Source: Methylobacter sp. BlB1 (GTDB taxonomy: Bacteria > Pseudomonadota > Gammaproteobacteria > Methylococcales > Methylomonadaceae). Taken from it: DNA of 55,077 bases. The position numbers were made by a program, and so were the translations under genes. Shown here piece by piece: positions 44,177-52,785 of this stretch. Numbering within the stretch: the first letter of the stretch is position 1; each line of letters opens with the position of its first letter. The stretch lies in NCBI RefSeq assembly GCF_015476545.1, contig NZ_JADMKV010000027.1:1-55077 (forward strand), written 5' to 3'. The notes beneath the pieces were generated by a model, which saw nothing but the letters and a program-made list of their open reading frames with translations, did not search any database and was not told where the DNA came from.

Positions 44177-45400
44177 TTGATCATGAAATTTCCACATTTC
44201 GAGTTAAAAGCCCGCCAGCAAGGCGCCGCTACCTTACTGGTGGTGCTGGTGCTGGCGTTAATCATGGGCATTGTCGCGCTGACCACCGCGCGCACCGGCC
44301 TGATGGAACAAAAAATGACCGGCAACGATCTGCGGGCCCGCGAAGCCCAGGAGGCGGCCGAGGCCGGGCTGGAGTATGCGGTGGCCTGGGCGCAAAACAA
44401 TAACATTCCCGCTACCGTCACCTGTTCCTCAGGCTCACTGCCGGCCGGGTGTCCTGCGGTCTTGACGACGGTCACCGGCTCATCGACCGGGGAGAGCTAT
44501 GTCTATACCCTGACTTACACGAAAGGCGCCGACTCGGTCAAAGTCACCTCGAGCGCACGGGGCGCCGCTGACAACAGTATTGCCGCCACCTCGGAAACCT
44601 TCGTTAAGCAAACGCCTGTCGGCTTGTTCGATGTCGGTATGGTCATGCCGCCGCCCTGGGTGATCGCCGGCTGCATTACCAGCGCAGCCACCGGCACGCC
44701 CGATACGTTTGTGCTCAACGGCGCCAATAACGCGGTGATCAGCGGCACTGCCGCCGATTCCGCCTGCTTGCCGCAAGGCCACCTGGACGTGACCACCTGG
44801 CATGACGACAATGGCAACGGCATCAAGGATGCGGGCGAGGAAGGGGCTCCAACGACCTTCAACCGCGGCACGTTTCCCGGCTGTCCCGGTACGCATTGCG
44901 CCTGGAATTACGTGTTCCAAATGCCCTTGGAAGACGCCATCGAGCGGGCTACCGCCGCGGGCCACGTTTATGCCAGCGATATTCCCTGCGGCCCTGCAAC
45001 GTCAGCGCCCGCCATTTATGTGATCAACAACGGAGGCCCGATCAATAGCGCCGACATCGCCGGTTACTGTACCGGCACGGGCGTTGATTCCACCACGATA
45101 GGCGCCCCCAATCAGCCGGTGCTGCTGATTGTCCCCAGTGCCAATGGCTGCCCGAAATTCAATGGCGGCGTCACGATTTACGGCATCATCTATTTCGAGT
45201 CGACGACCGACTGCGCCTCTAACGGCTGGGGCGGCGCAACCGTATACGGCTCGGTCATCTGGGAGGGCAGCGTTGACAAACCCAATGCCAACTCGGAATT
45301 CATCGAGGTGGATTATGAAGACGCTGGCGACCTGAATACCATATTCAATACCGGCATGGACGATGCGACGCGCATCCCCGGCACCTGGAAAGACTTTTAG
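44177..45400 (+). CDS. pilX: PilX-family minor pilin, enlarged
   Basis: 407 residues, about twice the usual PilX. An atypical prepilin region: QQGAATLLVVLVLALIMGIVALTTAR, cited here in parts as QQGAATLLVVL and LIMGIVALTTAR, then MEQKMTGNDLRAREAQEAAEAGLEYA, i.e. the conserved AxEAAExGLEYA block. Residues 210-221 form an EF-hand-like loop DDNGNGIKDAGE. The C-terminal ~150 residues are Gly/Asn/Thr-rich with a beta-solenoid look (NGGVTIYGIIYFES; GGATVYGSVIWEG), possibly an added surface domain. Confidence 0.83.
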   Translation: MIMKFPHFELKARQQGAATLLVVLVLALIMGIVALTTARTGLMEQKMTGNDLRAREAQEAAEAGLEYAVAWAQNNNIPATVTCSSGSLPAGCPAVLTTVTGSSTGESYVYTLTYTKGADSVKVTSSARGAADNSIAATSETFVKQTPVGLFDVGMVMPPPWVIAGCITSAATGTPDTFVLNGANNAVISGTAADSACLPQGHLDVTTWHDDNGNGIKDAGEEGAPTTFNRGTFPGCPGTHCAWNYVFQMPLEDAIERATAAGHVYASDIPCGPATSAPAIYVINNGGPINSADIAGYCTGTGVDSTTIGAPNQPVLLIVPSANGCPKFNGGVTIYGIIYFESTTDCASNGWGGATVYGSVIWEGSVDKPNANSEFIEVDYEDAGDLNTIFNTGMDDATRIPGTWKDF

Positions 45401-45412
45401 AGGAGATTCACG

Positions 45413-46459
45413 ATGAGAAGAACACAGCCTGCTGGGCAACAGGGCTTCAGCTTGTTGGAAGCCTTGATTGCGGCCTTGGTCGTCGCGGTGGCGATGCTGG
45501 GCGTAGCCCGGCTGCAAGGCCTCACCATGCTGGAAAGCGGGGACAGCCGCATGAAGACCCACGCCCTGAATCTGGCGCAAGACAAAATCGAAGAACTGCG
45601 CAGTTTCTCCAATCAGGATGCTTACTTAGGCATGGCTTCAGGCAGCGATACCCACGCCGGCGCCAACGGCACCTTTACCCGCACCTGGACCGTCATGAGC
45701 TGCGCCAACTTGTCCCCCTCTTGCGACAGCAACGGCAATGGCAGCATTGATGACAATGAATCCAATTACAAGCAAGTCAACGCCCAAGTCATCTGGACGG
45801 ACCCGCGAGGCGCCGAGCAAACCGTGCAGTTGACTTCGTACATCACCGGCGTCGAACCGGTGAAATCCGGCATGGCATTGGCATTGTATACGTCAGGATC
45901 GGGAGCAGGAACGGAACCGGAACCGGAACCCGAACCCGAAACAATACCGGACCCAGCCTCCGACCCTCATCCGGAACCCGAACCAATACCGGACCCGGTC
46001 ACGGAGCCGGTACCGGATCCCGTACCGTCCTCCCCGCCTACCGGCGGTGCCTGCACAGGCCTTGTGACAGCCGCGATTGTCACCGGCTCTTTTGAAAGCG
46101 CCCAGTCGCTTACCCTGGGGAGCCAATTTAAGCTTAGCACCAAGCCGCTGGCTGTCTGCACCGTCATCGCCCTTAACAGCGTACTTGATCTGGCGGCGAA
46201 AAAAGGCACGTACATTTGCAGCCTACAGGATCTGGACCCGGCGATTGTCTCGCTGGACGTAGGCGGAAAAGCCCTCGACTTAAGCGTCAATCTGGCGCTA
46301 TCCGATATCCCGCTGCCAGGCCTGGCCGGCCAATTGAACTCATTGTTGAAACCGCTCAATCTGCCGCCTGATCTTGCCTGCGTCAAAGCCAACGTCACCC
46401 TGCCTATAAAAATAACAGGGAATGAGAAAAATTATAATGTCACCATCAAGGAACTATAG
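45413..46459 (+). CDS. pilV: PilV-family minor pilin with Pro/Glu linker and extra C-terminal domain
   Basis: 348 residues; usual PilV is ~160-200. The prepilin site G/FSLLEALIAALVVAV is standard. Residues 105-116, DSNGNGSIDDNE, are a canonical 12-position EF-hand loop. The PilV part ends near 160. A linker rich in EPEP and PDP follows (161-211), then a separate ~135-residue domain with three Cys (AVCTVIALN, TYICSL, LACVKAN) that I do not recognise. No pilY1 or pilE follows, unlike most minor-pilin operons; the next gene is convergent. Confidence 0.85.
   Translation: MRRTQPAGQQGFSLLEALIAALVVAVAMLGVARLQGLTMLESGDSRMKTHALNLAQDKIEELRSFSNQDAYLGMASGSDTHAGANGTFTRTWTVMSCANLSPSCDSNGNGSIDDNESNYKQVNAQVIWTDPRGAEQTVQLTSYITGVEPVKSGMALALYTSGSGAGTEPEPEPEPETIPDPASDPHPEPEPIPDPVTEPVPDPVPSSPPTGGACTGLVTAAIVTGSFESAQSLTLGSQFKLSTKPLAVCTVIALNSVLDLAAKKGTYICSLQDLDPAIVSLDVGGKALDLSVNLALSDIPLPGLAGQLNSLLKPLNLPPDLACVKANVTLPIKITGNEKNYNVTIKEL
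45908..45942 (+). repeat. Hexanucleotide repeat encoding Glu-Pro
   Basis: About five near-exact copies of GGAACC/CGAACC within pilV, encoding EPEPEPEPE. Six-base units keep the frame, so linker length could vary by slippage. Confidence 0.7.
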
Positions 46460-46483
46460 AACAGCACGGTAACGGTATTTCCA

Positions 46484-48331
46484 TCAGCTTTCTGCCCACC
46501 TCGAACGCAGGAAATGTGCAGCCATTTTGGGGCGCCTGTCGCGGGTGAACACGCCCTTGAAGTTCATCGCGGCCGCGCGGATGACGTTCTGGCCGGTCTT
46601 GAAATCGGCGAAGGCCCACACGTGCATGCCGGCTACAAAAGGCCGGTTCGCCACGGCATCGAGATAGTGCCTCAGTAGCTTGACCTGATACTCCTCCGTC
46701 CACATCTCCGGCGGAGTATTGTGCGCACCGGGAAGGGTGTCGGCGCCGAACTCGGTCATGATGATGGGTTTGCCCAGCGACTCGTGCAGTGCATCCAGCT
46801 CGCGCTCCAGCTCCTGCTTTGCCCGGTCGAGCTGACCCGGCATGGTGTACCAGCCGTAGTAGCGGTTGATGCTGACAATGTCGAACAGCCCGAGCCACTC
46901 GGTCGGTCCGCCTTGCAAGCCGACGAGCGTAACAGGCCGTGTCCCGTCGAGCCTGTGCGCATCGTCGTAGAGCTGGCGAAAGAAGGATGTGCCTGCCGCG
47001 ACAGCTTCCGGCATCGATACGTCAAGCGCCGATCCTGTCACCGGTTCGTTCGCTACGCTCCAGATGATCGTGCTCGGGTGGTTCTTGTCGCGTAGGATCA
47101 GTTCGCACAGCTGCTGCCGACATTGCACAAGGCGGCTGGCGCTCAGCGCCTCCCCATCCCCGAAGTTCAGGCCGACGGCGGGAATCTCGTTGATCACCAG
47201 TACGCCGAGCCGGTCGGCTAGCATCATGGCCTCCTCCGCGTAGGGATAATGCGAGGTCCGGTACGAGTTGGCGCCGATCCATTTGAGCAGTTCGTAGTCC
47301 CGCACCCACATGGGCAGGTTCTGTCCGCGGCCGCTGAGCGGGAAATCCTCATGCTTGCCGAACCCTGTCAGTTTGATCGGCTGCCCGTTCAGCAGCAACT
47401 GATCCCCGCACACCGCAATGGTGCGGATGCCGATGTCGAGCGAGTAGGCATCGATAGTTTGGTCTTCGTCGGTGAGCGTAACGGTTAGAAGGTAAAGGTA
47501 CGGATCTTTTGGGCACCAGAACCGCGCCGAGGGTACGCGCAAACTGGCTTCAGCCGAACCGGCGCAGAAGTTCAGTTCGGCTTCGCTATCGTTCAACAGC
47601 AACTTTCCCTTGCCGGCATATCCGCCGGCGGACACCGTGACTTTGACGACGCCGTCCTCGCCGTCGAGCGTCGTAACGACCGTGACGTCATCGATGTGCG
47701 CGGCGGCTGGGACAGAGTAGAGCAGCACGGGTCGGTGCAGCCCTGCATACGGGAAGAAGTCGTACGTTGTCGCCGGGAATGGGGGCAGGCTTCCGAACGC
47801 TCCGGCTCCCACTGCCGCAGGCCCAGGCGGCACGCGCTCGGGCAATTGTCTGTTCTCGATGAAGATGGCGATGATGTTTTTTCGATCCCATAGCAATTGA
47901 TCAGTGATCTCGACAGCGAAAGGCAGGTGTCCACCGAAATGTTCGGCAGCGGCAATGCCGTTGACCCACACCTTGGCAGCATAATTCGCCGAGCCTACGC
48001 GCAGAAACACGCGTTGTCCACGCCAGAAGGACGGAACGTATCCCTCATGCCGGTACCAGGCGAGGCCCAGGTAGTCCCGTGCATCATCGAACAGGTCGTT
48101 CCAACTGCATGGCACCGGAATCATGCGCGGCGAGGGCAGGGCATTGAACCACGCCTGCGCTTCGCCTTCTTCCTTCGGGTCGAGCTGGAACTGCCAAAGC
48201 CCGGAAATATCCAGCACGTTGCGCAGCAGGTTCTGCTGCGGGTAAAGCAAGCCGCCGCTGCCGGGTATGGCGGGCTTGTGCGCTGCTTTTTTATGGTCGG
48301 TATCGTTGCCGTGCGAAAGCGGATCCTTCAT
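46484..48331 (-). CDS. uidA: GH2 beta-glucuronidase-like glycosidase
   Basis: 615 residues: N-terminal jelly-roll (SGLWQFQLD, WYRHEGYV), an Ig-like middle and a TIM barrel with acid/base Glu in WSVANEP and nucleophile Glu in MTEFGAD. The C-terminal NFKGVFTRDRRPK holds the NxK motif that binds the glucuronate carboxylate in GUS enzymes, so beta-glucuronidase is preferred to beta-galactosidase. No signal peptide: acts in the cytoplasm. GC is higher than in the genes to its right, and a 3' fragment is duplicated at 42072-42296, which suggests local rearrangement. No glucuronide transporter adjoins it. The symbol is by family only. Confidence 0.88.
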   Translation of the reverse strand: MKDPLSHGNDTDHKKAAHKPAIPGSGGLLYPQQNLLRNVLDISGLWQFQLDPKEEGEAQAWFNALPSPRMIPVPCSWNDLFDDARDYLGLAWYRHEGYVPSFWRGQRVFLRVGSANYAAKVWVNGIAAAEHFGGHLPFAVEITDQLLWDRKNIIAIFIENRQLPERVPPGPAAVGAGAFGSLPPFPATTYDFFPYAGLHRPVLLYSVPAAAHIDDVTVVTTLDGEDGVVKVTVSAGGYAGKGKLLLNDSEAELNFCAGSAEASLRVPSARFWCPKDPYLYLLTVTLTDEDQTIDAYSLDIGIRTIAVCGDQLLLNGQPIKLTGFGKHEDFPLSGRGQNLPMWVRDYELLKWIGANSYRTSHYPYAEEAMMLADRLGVLVINEIPAVGLNFGDGEALSASRLVQCRQQLCELILRDKNHPSTIIWSVANEPVTGSALDVSMPEAVAAGTSFFRQLYDDAHRLDGTRPVTLVGLQGGPTEWLGLFDIVSINRYYGWYTMPGQLDRAKQELERELDALHESLGKPIIMTEFGADTLPGAHNTPPEMWTEEYQVKLLRHYLDAVANRPFVAGMHVWAFADFKTGQNVIRAAAMNFKGVFTRDRRPKMAAHFLRSRWAES

Positions 48332-48798
48332 TTTGTCTCCTTAGTTTGCCTCATGCCAGGATGGTGTTTTGATGGGGTGAAGGTGTCATCGTATGCTCGC
48401 TAATTCAGTAAAAATTGGCAGCTGATTTACGAAGAACCTCTTCAAATCATCTCCGCCCCATTCCGCGCGCGTCAATTTTATTCTTTACTTTAACAGGCAT
48501 TTGGCTGCGGGCAGTCGTGCACCGGTTTTCAGCATTAAATAATGCCATCACAATGTTTGTAACATAAATTTCATTTCCTTTTGTTAGCATTCCATAGATG
48601 TAGACCTTTCTGGGGGTAACCCTTCATTCACTAGGGAGAATAGTGTTGCCTGATCCTAACATTGCCTTTGGAGATGATTTATGCACGATCATGACCTTGT
48701 AAAACAGTTCAACATATTGTCTGGCGAGCCACGGTAATTCTGTGAGCTACGGTTAAGCGGGCAGTCTCAGAGCGCCTCATAACATTGACATTTTTATT
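48332..48798. other. Promoter region with a possible 18-codon leader ORF
   Basis: 467 bases between divergent genes. At 48681-48737 an 18-codon frame (MHDHDLVKQFNILSGEPR) has a good GGAG eight bases upstream; it could be a leader peptide or chance. At 48556-48575 TTTGTAACATAAATTTCAT only loosely resembles a PHO box. Otherwise nothing is evident. Confidence 0.35.
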
Positions 48799-49635
48799 AT
48801 GGACAATCATTCCTATCGCACCATCTGGATTTCTGATCTCCACCTTGGCTCTACCCAGTGCCAGGCGGATGTTTTGCTGGATTTCCTAAAGCACAACGAC
48901 AGCGAAAAGCTTTACCTGGTCGGCGACATTATCGATTTTTGGGCACTTTCCAAGAAATCGTACTGGCCCAGGGACCATAATACGGTAATCCAGAAGGTAC
49001 TGAGAAAAGCGCGGCATGGCACCCAGATTATTTACATACCCGGCAATCACGACGAAAACGTAAGGGACTACCACGATTATGTTTTCGGCGACATCATCGT
49101 GAAAAATTCGGATGTTCATGTTACGTCCGCAGGGAAGCAATTCCTGGTGGTCCACGGCGACGAATACGACACGATCGCCAGATACCATAAGTGGATTGCC
49201 AAGCTGGGCAGCGTGGGATACGACCTTCTGCTTGAAATCAACCGCTTTTTACGAATGGCCAGGCGTTGGTTCGGCATACAGTCGCACTTCTCTCTTGCCG
49301 CCTTCGTGAAGTTCAAAGTCAAGAATTTGGTTCAGTTTATTTCAGATTACGAAGAAAGCATCGTCAGCACGCTCAGAGACCAGAACCTGGACGGCGTTAT
49401 CTGTGGACATATACACCATGCCGAAATCAAGCAGATAGACGGATTTCTGTATATCAACACAGGTGATTTCGTGGAAAGCTGCACGGCTATAGTGGAACAC
49501 GCCAATGGCGCTCTGGAACTGGTGAAGTGGCACAAGACTCAACTGGCCCTTGCTTATAATGAAGCTCAGGAAGCTGATATGCCTAAACAGATAAACTGGT
49601 TAATGGCTAAACGCGACAACATCAAACGACAATGA
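48799..49635 (+). CDS. plcP: PlcP-like metallophosphoesterase (LpxH-related)
   Basis: 278 residues. Calcineurin-type metal sites: SDLHLG (9 residues in), GDIIDFW, GNHDE, VHGDEYD and CGHIHHAE. The opening RTIWISDLHLG and the length fit the group first annotated as UDP-2,3-diacylglucosamine diphosphatase but shown in Sinorhizobium and marine bacteria to be PlcP, a phospholipase C that removes phosphate head groups in phosphate starvation. The glycosyltransferase two genes downstream is the partner that would use the diacylglycerol released. LpxH activity is the alternative. The symbol is an inference from family and context. Confidence 0.75.
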   Translation: MDNHSYRTIWISDLHLGSTQCQADVLLDFLKHNDSEKLYLVGDIIDFWALSKKSYWPRDHNTVIQKVLRKARHGTQIIYIPGNHDENVRDYHDYVFGDIIVKNSDVHVTSAGKQFLVVHGDEYDTIARYHKWIAKLGSVGYDLLLEINRFLRMARRWFGIQSHFSLAAFVKFKVKNLVQFISDYEESIVSTLRDQNLDGVICGHIHHAEIKQIDGFLYINTGDFVESCTAIVEHANGALELVKWHKTQLALAYNEAQEADMPKQINWLMAKRDNIKRQ

Positions 49636-49753
49636 ATTCAATAAATATCAATGCAGTCAGCAAGTTTATGGATAGGCTTTATCGCTTGTTCCGGTTCAAG
49701 TTTGCAGCCGATGGACTCAATGAAATAAATCTTCAACCATTCAGGGTACAATA

Positions 49754-51022
49754 ATGGTGGTTTCCGTAAAGTCGCGCAGCGCAGATAATTCCATAAGCCG
49801 CGGTTTCAACACCATTCTTGCGGCACAGTTTTTTTCATCGCTGGCGGATAACGCGCTTCTCTTTGCCGCTATCGCGTTGCTCAAGGATCTGGATGCGCCT
49901 TCCTGGCAAACGCCTGTATTACAGCAATTTTTCGTCTGCGCCTTTATCGTGCTCGCACCTTTTGTCGGCGCATTCTCCGATGCGCTGCCGAAGGGGCAGG
50001 TCATGTTCATCAGCAACAGTATCAAGATAGTAGGCTGCACTGCCATGCTGCTGGGGTTGCATCCGTTGCTCGCTTACGGTTTCGTCGGCATTGGCGCGGC
50101 GCTGTACTCGCCGGCCAAGTACGGCATCCTGACCGAGTATCTTCCTGCCGATAAACTGGTATGGGCCAACGGCTGGATGGAAGGTCTGACCGTGGCGGCC
50201 ATCATTTCGGGCGCTATTTTTGGCGGTTTATTGATTGGTCATCGTGTCGAGGATCAGGTTGTCCAGAGGCTGGGCGGGCTTGAGTTCAATGGCGGTATCG
50301 ATACCGCTCCGGAGTTCGCGATTTTTGTCATACTGGGTCTTTATCTGACGGCGGCGATACTCAATTATTACATTCCCAAACTGCCTATTGAGCATACTTT
50401 ATCGAAACGAACGCCAGGGTTCCTGTTGGCTGATTTCTGGCGGACTTTTCTGCTTCTGTGGAAAGATCCGCTGGGGCAGGTATCTCTCGCGGTAACCTCC
50501 CTGTTCTGGGGTGCGGGAACAAGCTTGCGTTTCATCATTCTTGCCTGGTCTGCGGCAGCGCTGCAGCTTGATCTGGAGCAGGCAACGCAATTGACGGCAG
50601 TCGTCGCGGTAGGCCTTGCTATCGGTTCTGTGGTGGCGGCCAAGGCTGTGCCGTTGGAGCATGCCGTGAAAGTATTGCCCTTGGGGATAGCCATGGGATT
50701 CGTTGTATTGGCGATGATATGGGTGACCGATTGGCGGCTGGCGGTGCTGATGCTGATACTGATCGGGACCCTGGCCGGCAGTTTTTTGATACCGATGAAC
50801 GCATTGCTGCAGCACCGCGGGCACCAGTTGATGGGCTCCGGGCACTCCATCGCCGTGCAGAACTTCAACGAAAATCTAAGCATTTTATTGATGCTTGGCG
50901 CTTATGCGCTGATGATCAAGGCCGGACTTTCGGTGAATACGATCGTGGTCGTGTTTGGGCTGTTTGTATCGATTACGATGGCTTGGCTTACCAAAAAACA
51001 TGGCCACGATCAGGACAGATAA
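49754..51022 (+). CDS. lplT: LplT-like lysophospholipid transporter (MFS)
   Basis: 422 residues, about 12 membrane helices, opening with FNTILAAQFFSSLADNALLF, then SDALPKGQVMFISN and ADKLVWANGWMEG, all characteristic of LplT, the flippase that brings lysophospholipids from the periplasm to the inner leaflet. In E. coli it is paired with the acyltransferase Aas; no Aas is present here. Placed between PlcP and a diacylglycerol glycosyltransferase, it fits a phospholipid turnover module. Confidence 0.88.
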   Translation: MVVSVKSRSADNSISRGFNTILAAQFFSSLADNALLFAAIALLKDLDAPSWQTPVLQQFFVCAFIVLAPFVGAFSDALPKGQVMFISNSIKIVGCTAMLLGLHPLLAYGFVGIGAALYSPAKYGILTEYLPADKLVWANGWMEGLTVAAIISGAIFGGLLIGHRVEDQVVQRLGGLEFNGGIDTAPEFAIFVILGLYLTAAILNYYIPKLPIEHTLSKRTPGFLLADFWRTFLLLWKDPLGQVSLAVTSLFWGAGTSLRFIILAWSAAALQLDLEQATQLTAVVAVGLAIGSVVAAKAVPLEHAVKVLPLGIAMGFVVLAMIWVTDWRLAVLMLILIGTLAGSFLIPMNALLQHRGHQLMGSGHSIAVQNFNENLSILLMLGAYALMIKAGLSVNTIVVVFGLFVSITMAWLTKKHGHDQDR

Positions 51023-51147
51023 AAAGGCGCGTCAACCTGTTTCAGGCAGGGCTGTATCCGAGTCCCGAAAGCAATTGGAATTGACGTGCGTGTGATTGAC
51101 AACCTTGTCCAGTTTTCAAATAACTCAAGCAGGTACGTTATACACAA

Positions 51148-52386
51148 ATGAAGAAACGGGTTTTGATTATGTCGGCAGGTGCGGGGACCGGTCACATTAA
51201 AGCGGCCGAAGCCTTGGAGAAGTCTTTTGCCGCTGACGATCGGGTCGCCGAAGTCATCAGCAACGATGCGCTGCAGTACACCAACAAGCTGTTCCGGGAT
51301 TTCTATTCCAGCTTTTACACATCGCTGGTACGGTCCGCGCCCAATTTTCTCGGCTGGTGGTACAAAACCAGCGATGAACCCTGGTACACAGACAGAATGC
51401 GCCATATGATAGACCGGCTCAATACCAAGCCGCTGGTGCGGTTTATCCGGGAATTCAATCCGCATATCACGGTCTGCACGCATTACATGCCAGCCGGCAT
51501 CATTTCCCATTTGATCGCGACCAACCAGCTGCAGGCGCATTTATCCATTGTGGTCACGGATTTCGATTTTCATGCCATGTGGCTGTCGCGCTCATTCCAT
51601 CGCTACTTTGTCGCCATCGATGAAACCAGGGCGTACCTTGAAATGCTCGGGATTCCCAGTGAGAGGATTACGGTGTCCGGCATACCCATAGATCCCGTTT
51701 TTCAGCTGCCCATCAACCGCGAAGAAGAAAGGCTTCGTTTCGGATTGAACCCGGAAAAACCGGTTCTGCTCCTGTCGGCGGGCGCCCTTGGCGTGGGGCC
51801 GGCCGAGTTCATGGTGGAGCGGATGCTTAATCTGAATAGCGATGCGCAGACAGTGGTCGTCTGTGGGCGCAACGACGAACTGAAACAGCGTATTCTGCAA
51901 TTGGTCGACAGCCGAAGCTCAAGATTCAAGGTTCTGGGTTACAGCGGCGAAATGCACAAGCTGATGAAGATGGCCGATATTTTTATCGGCAAGCCCGGCG
52001 GCATGACGGCCTCCGAGGCTATCGCCTGCGGGTTGCCCATGTGCGTGGTTTCTCCCATTCCCGGACAGGAGGAAAGAAACAGCGATCATCTGCTGGAAGA
52101 AGGTATTGCCGTCAAGTGTAACGATTTGACGACGCTGCCTTTCAAACTGGAGCGCTTGCTGGAGGACCCTGCCAGGTTGAGCCGAATGAAAGCCAATGCC
52201 CTGCGTTTTGCCCAACCTGCTGCTTCGGCAACGATTGTCGATACGTTGCTCGAGGACCGTCTTCCGCCTTTATCGCTTACCAAGAATCAGTGGGCGGCAA
52301 TTACGCTGGCATCGGGAGCTGACAGTCAGCGCCGTTCATACGCTGCCGGCCTCGCTTCTTACTATAGCTTCAAATTCCGTAACTGA
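51148..52386 (+). CDS. MGDG-synthase-like diacylglycerol glycosyltransferase (GT28)
   Basis: 412 residues with no signal peptide. N-terminal MSAGAGTGHIKAAEAL is the MGDG synthase/UgtP signature; the C-terminal half has GKPGGMTASEAIACGLP and PGQEERNSDHLLE, the nucleotide-sugar site of GT28 enzymes. Such proteins add glucose, galactose or glucuronate to diacylglycerol at the membrane face. The combination with a PlcP-like gene matches the agt-plcP pair of phosphate-starved bacteria. Confidence 0.87.
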   Translation: MKKRVLIMSAGAGTGHIKAAEALEKSFAADDRVAEVISNDALQYTNKLFRDFYSSFYTSLVRSAPNFLGWWYKTSDEPWYTDRMRHMIDRLNTKPLVRFIREFNPHITVCTHYMPAGIISHLIATNQLQAHLSIVVTDFDFHAMWLSRSFHRYFVAIDETRAYLEMLGIPSERITVSGIPIDPVFQLPINREEERLRFGLNPEKPVLLLSAGALGVGPAEFMVERMLNLNSDAQTVVVCGRNDELKQRILQLVDSRSSRFKVLGYSGEMHKLMKMADIFIGKPGGMTASEAIACGLPMCVVSPIPGQEERNSDHLLEEGIAVKCNDLTTLPFKLERLLEDPARLSRMKANALRFAQPAASATIVDTLLEDRLPPLSLTKNQWAAITLASGADSQRRSYAAGLASYYSFKFRN

Positions 52387-52398
52387 TGGTATGCAACT

Positions 52399-52504
52399 GT
52401 AGGGTCGAATTCATTCGACCCGGGACGCATGCAGGCTTCCCAAAAGGCAATAGGTTTTTGTTGAGTGCGAATACCCTAAAGGGCACAAGTGAATTCGCAC
52501 CTAC
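52399..52504. repeat. Dispersed palindromic intergenic element, copy F
   Basis: A complete 106-base copy in the opposite sense to copy A: starts GTAGGGTCGAATTCATTCGA, then AGTGCGAATACCCTAAAGGG and ACAAGTGAATTCGCACCTAC (matched in pieces). It is the only recognisable structure in the gap 52387-52785. Confidence 0.8.
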
Positions 52505-52785
52505 GCGCATATTGGATCGGTCGACTACCCTTTCTTCATGAGGCTTAAACCGAATTGAGGTTATTCAACCATATCTCAATCATCGCCTTAAATGAAAATC
52601 CGGCCGGAAGTCGGGAATGCTTCATCAAACTGTCACAAAGCCGATTTACTATTGCTTATAAGTTCTCAGACAATCCGGTGGCGCCGCTATTGAGCCGTTC
52701 AGCATCAGGGCGACTTTTCTGGCGCAGTGAATCAATTCAAAAGGCAATAGTGTAGCGCTATTTGTCGGGCATGTTATAGGTTGAT

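Noticed and set aside
48556-48575. PHO box upstream of the plcP-like gene
   Set aside because: Only a loose match to the direct-repeat consensus with wrong spacing; not enough for a feature.
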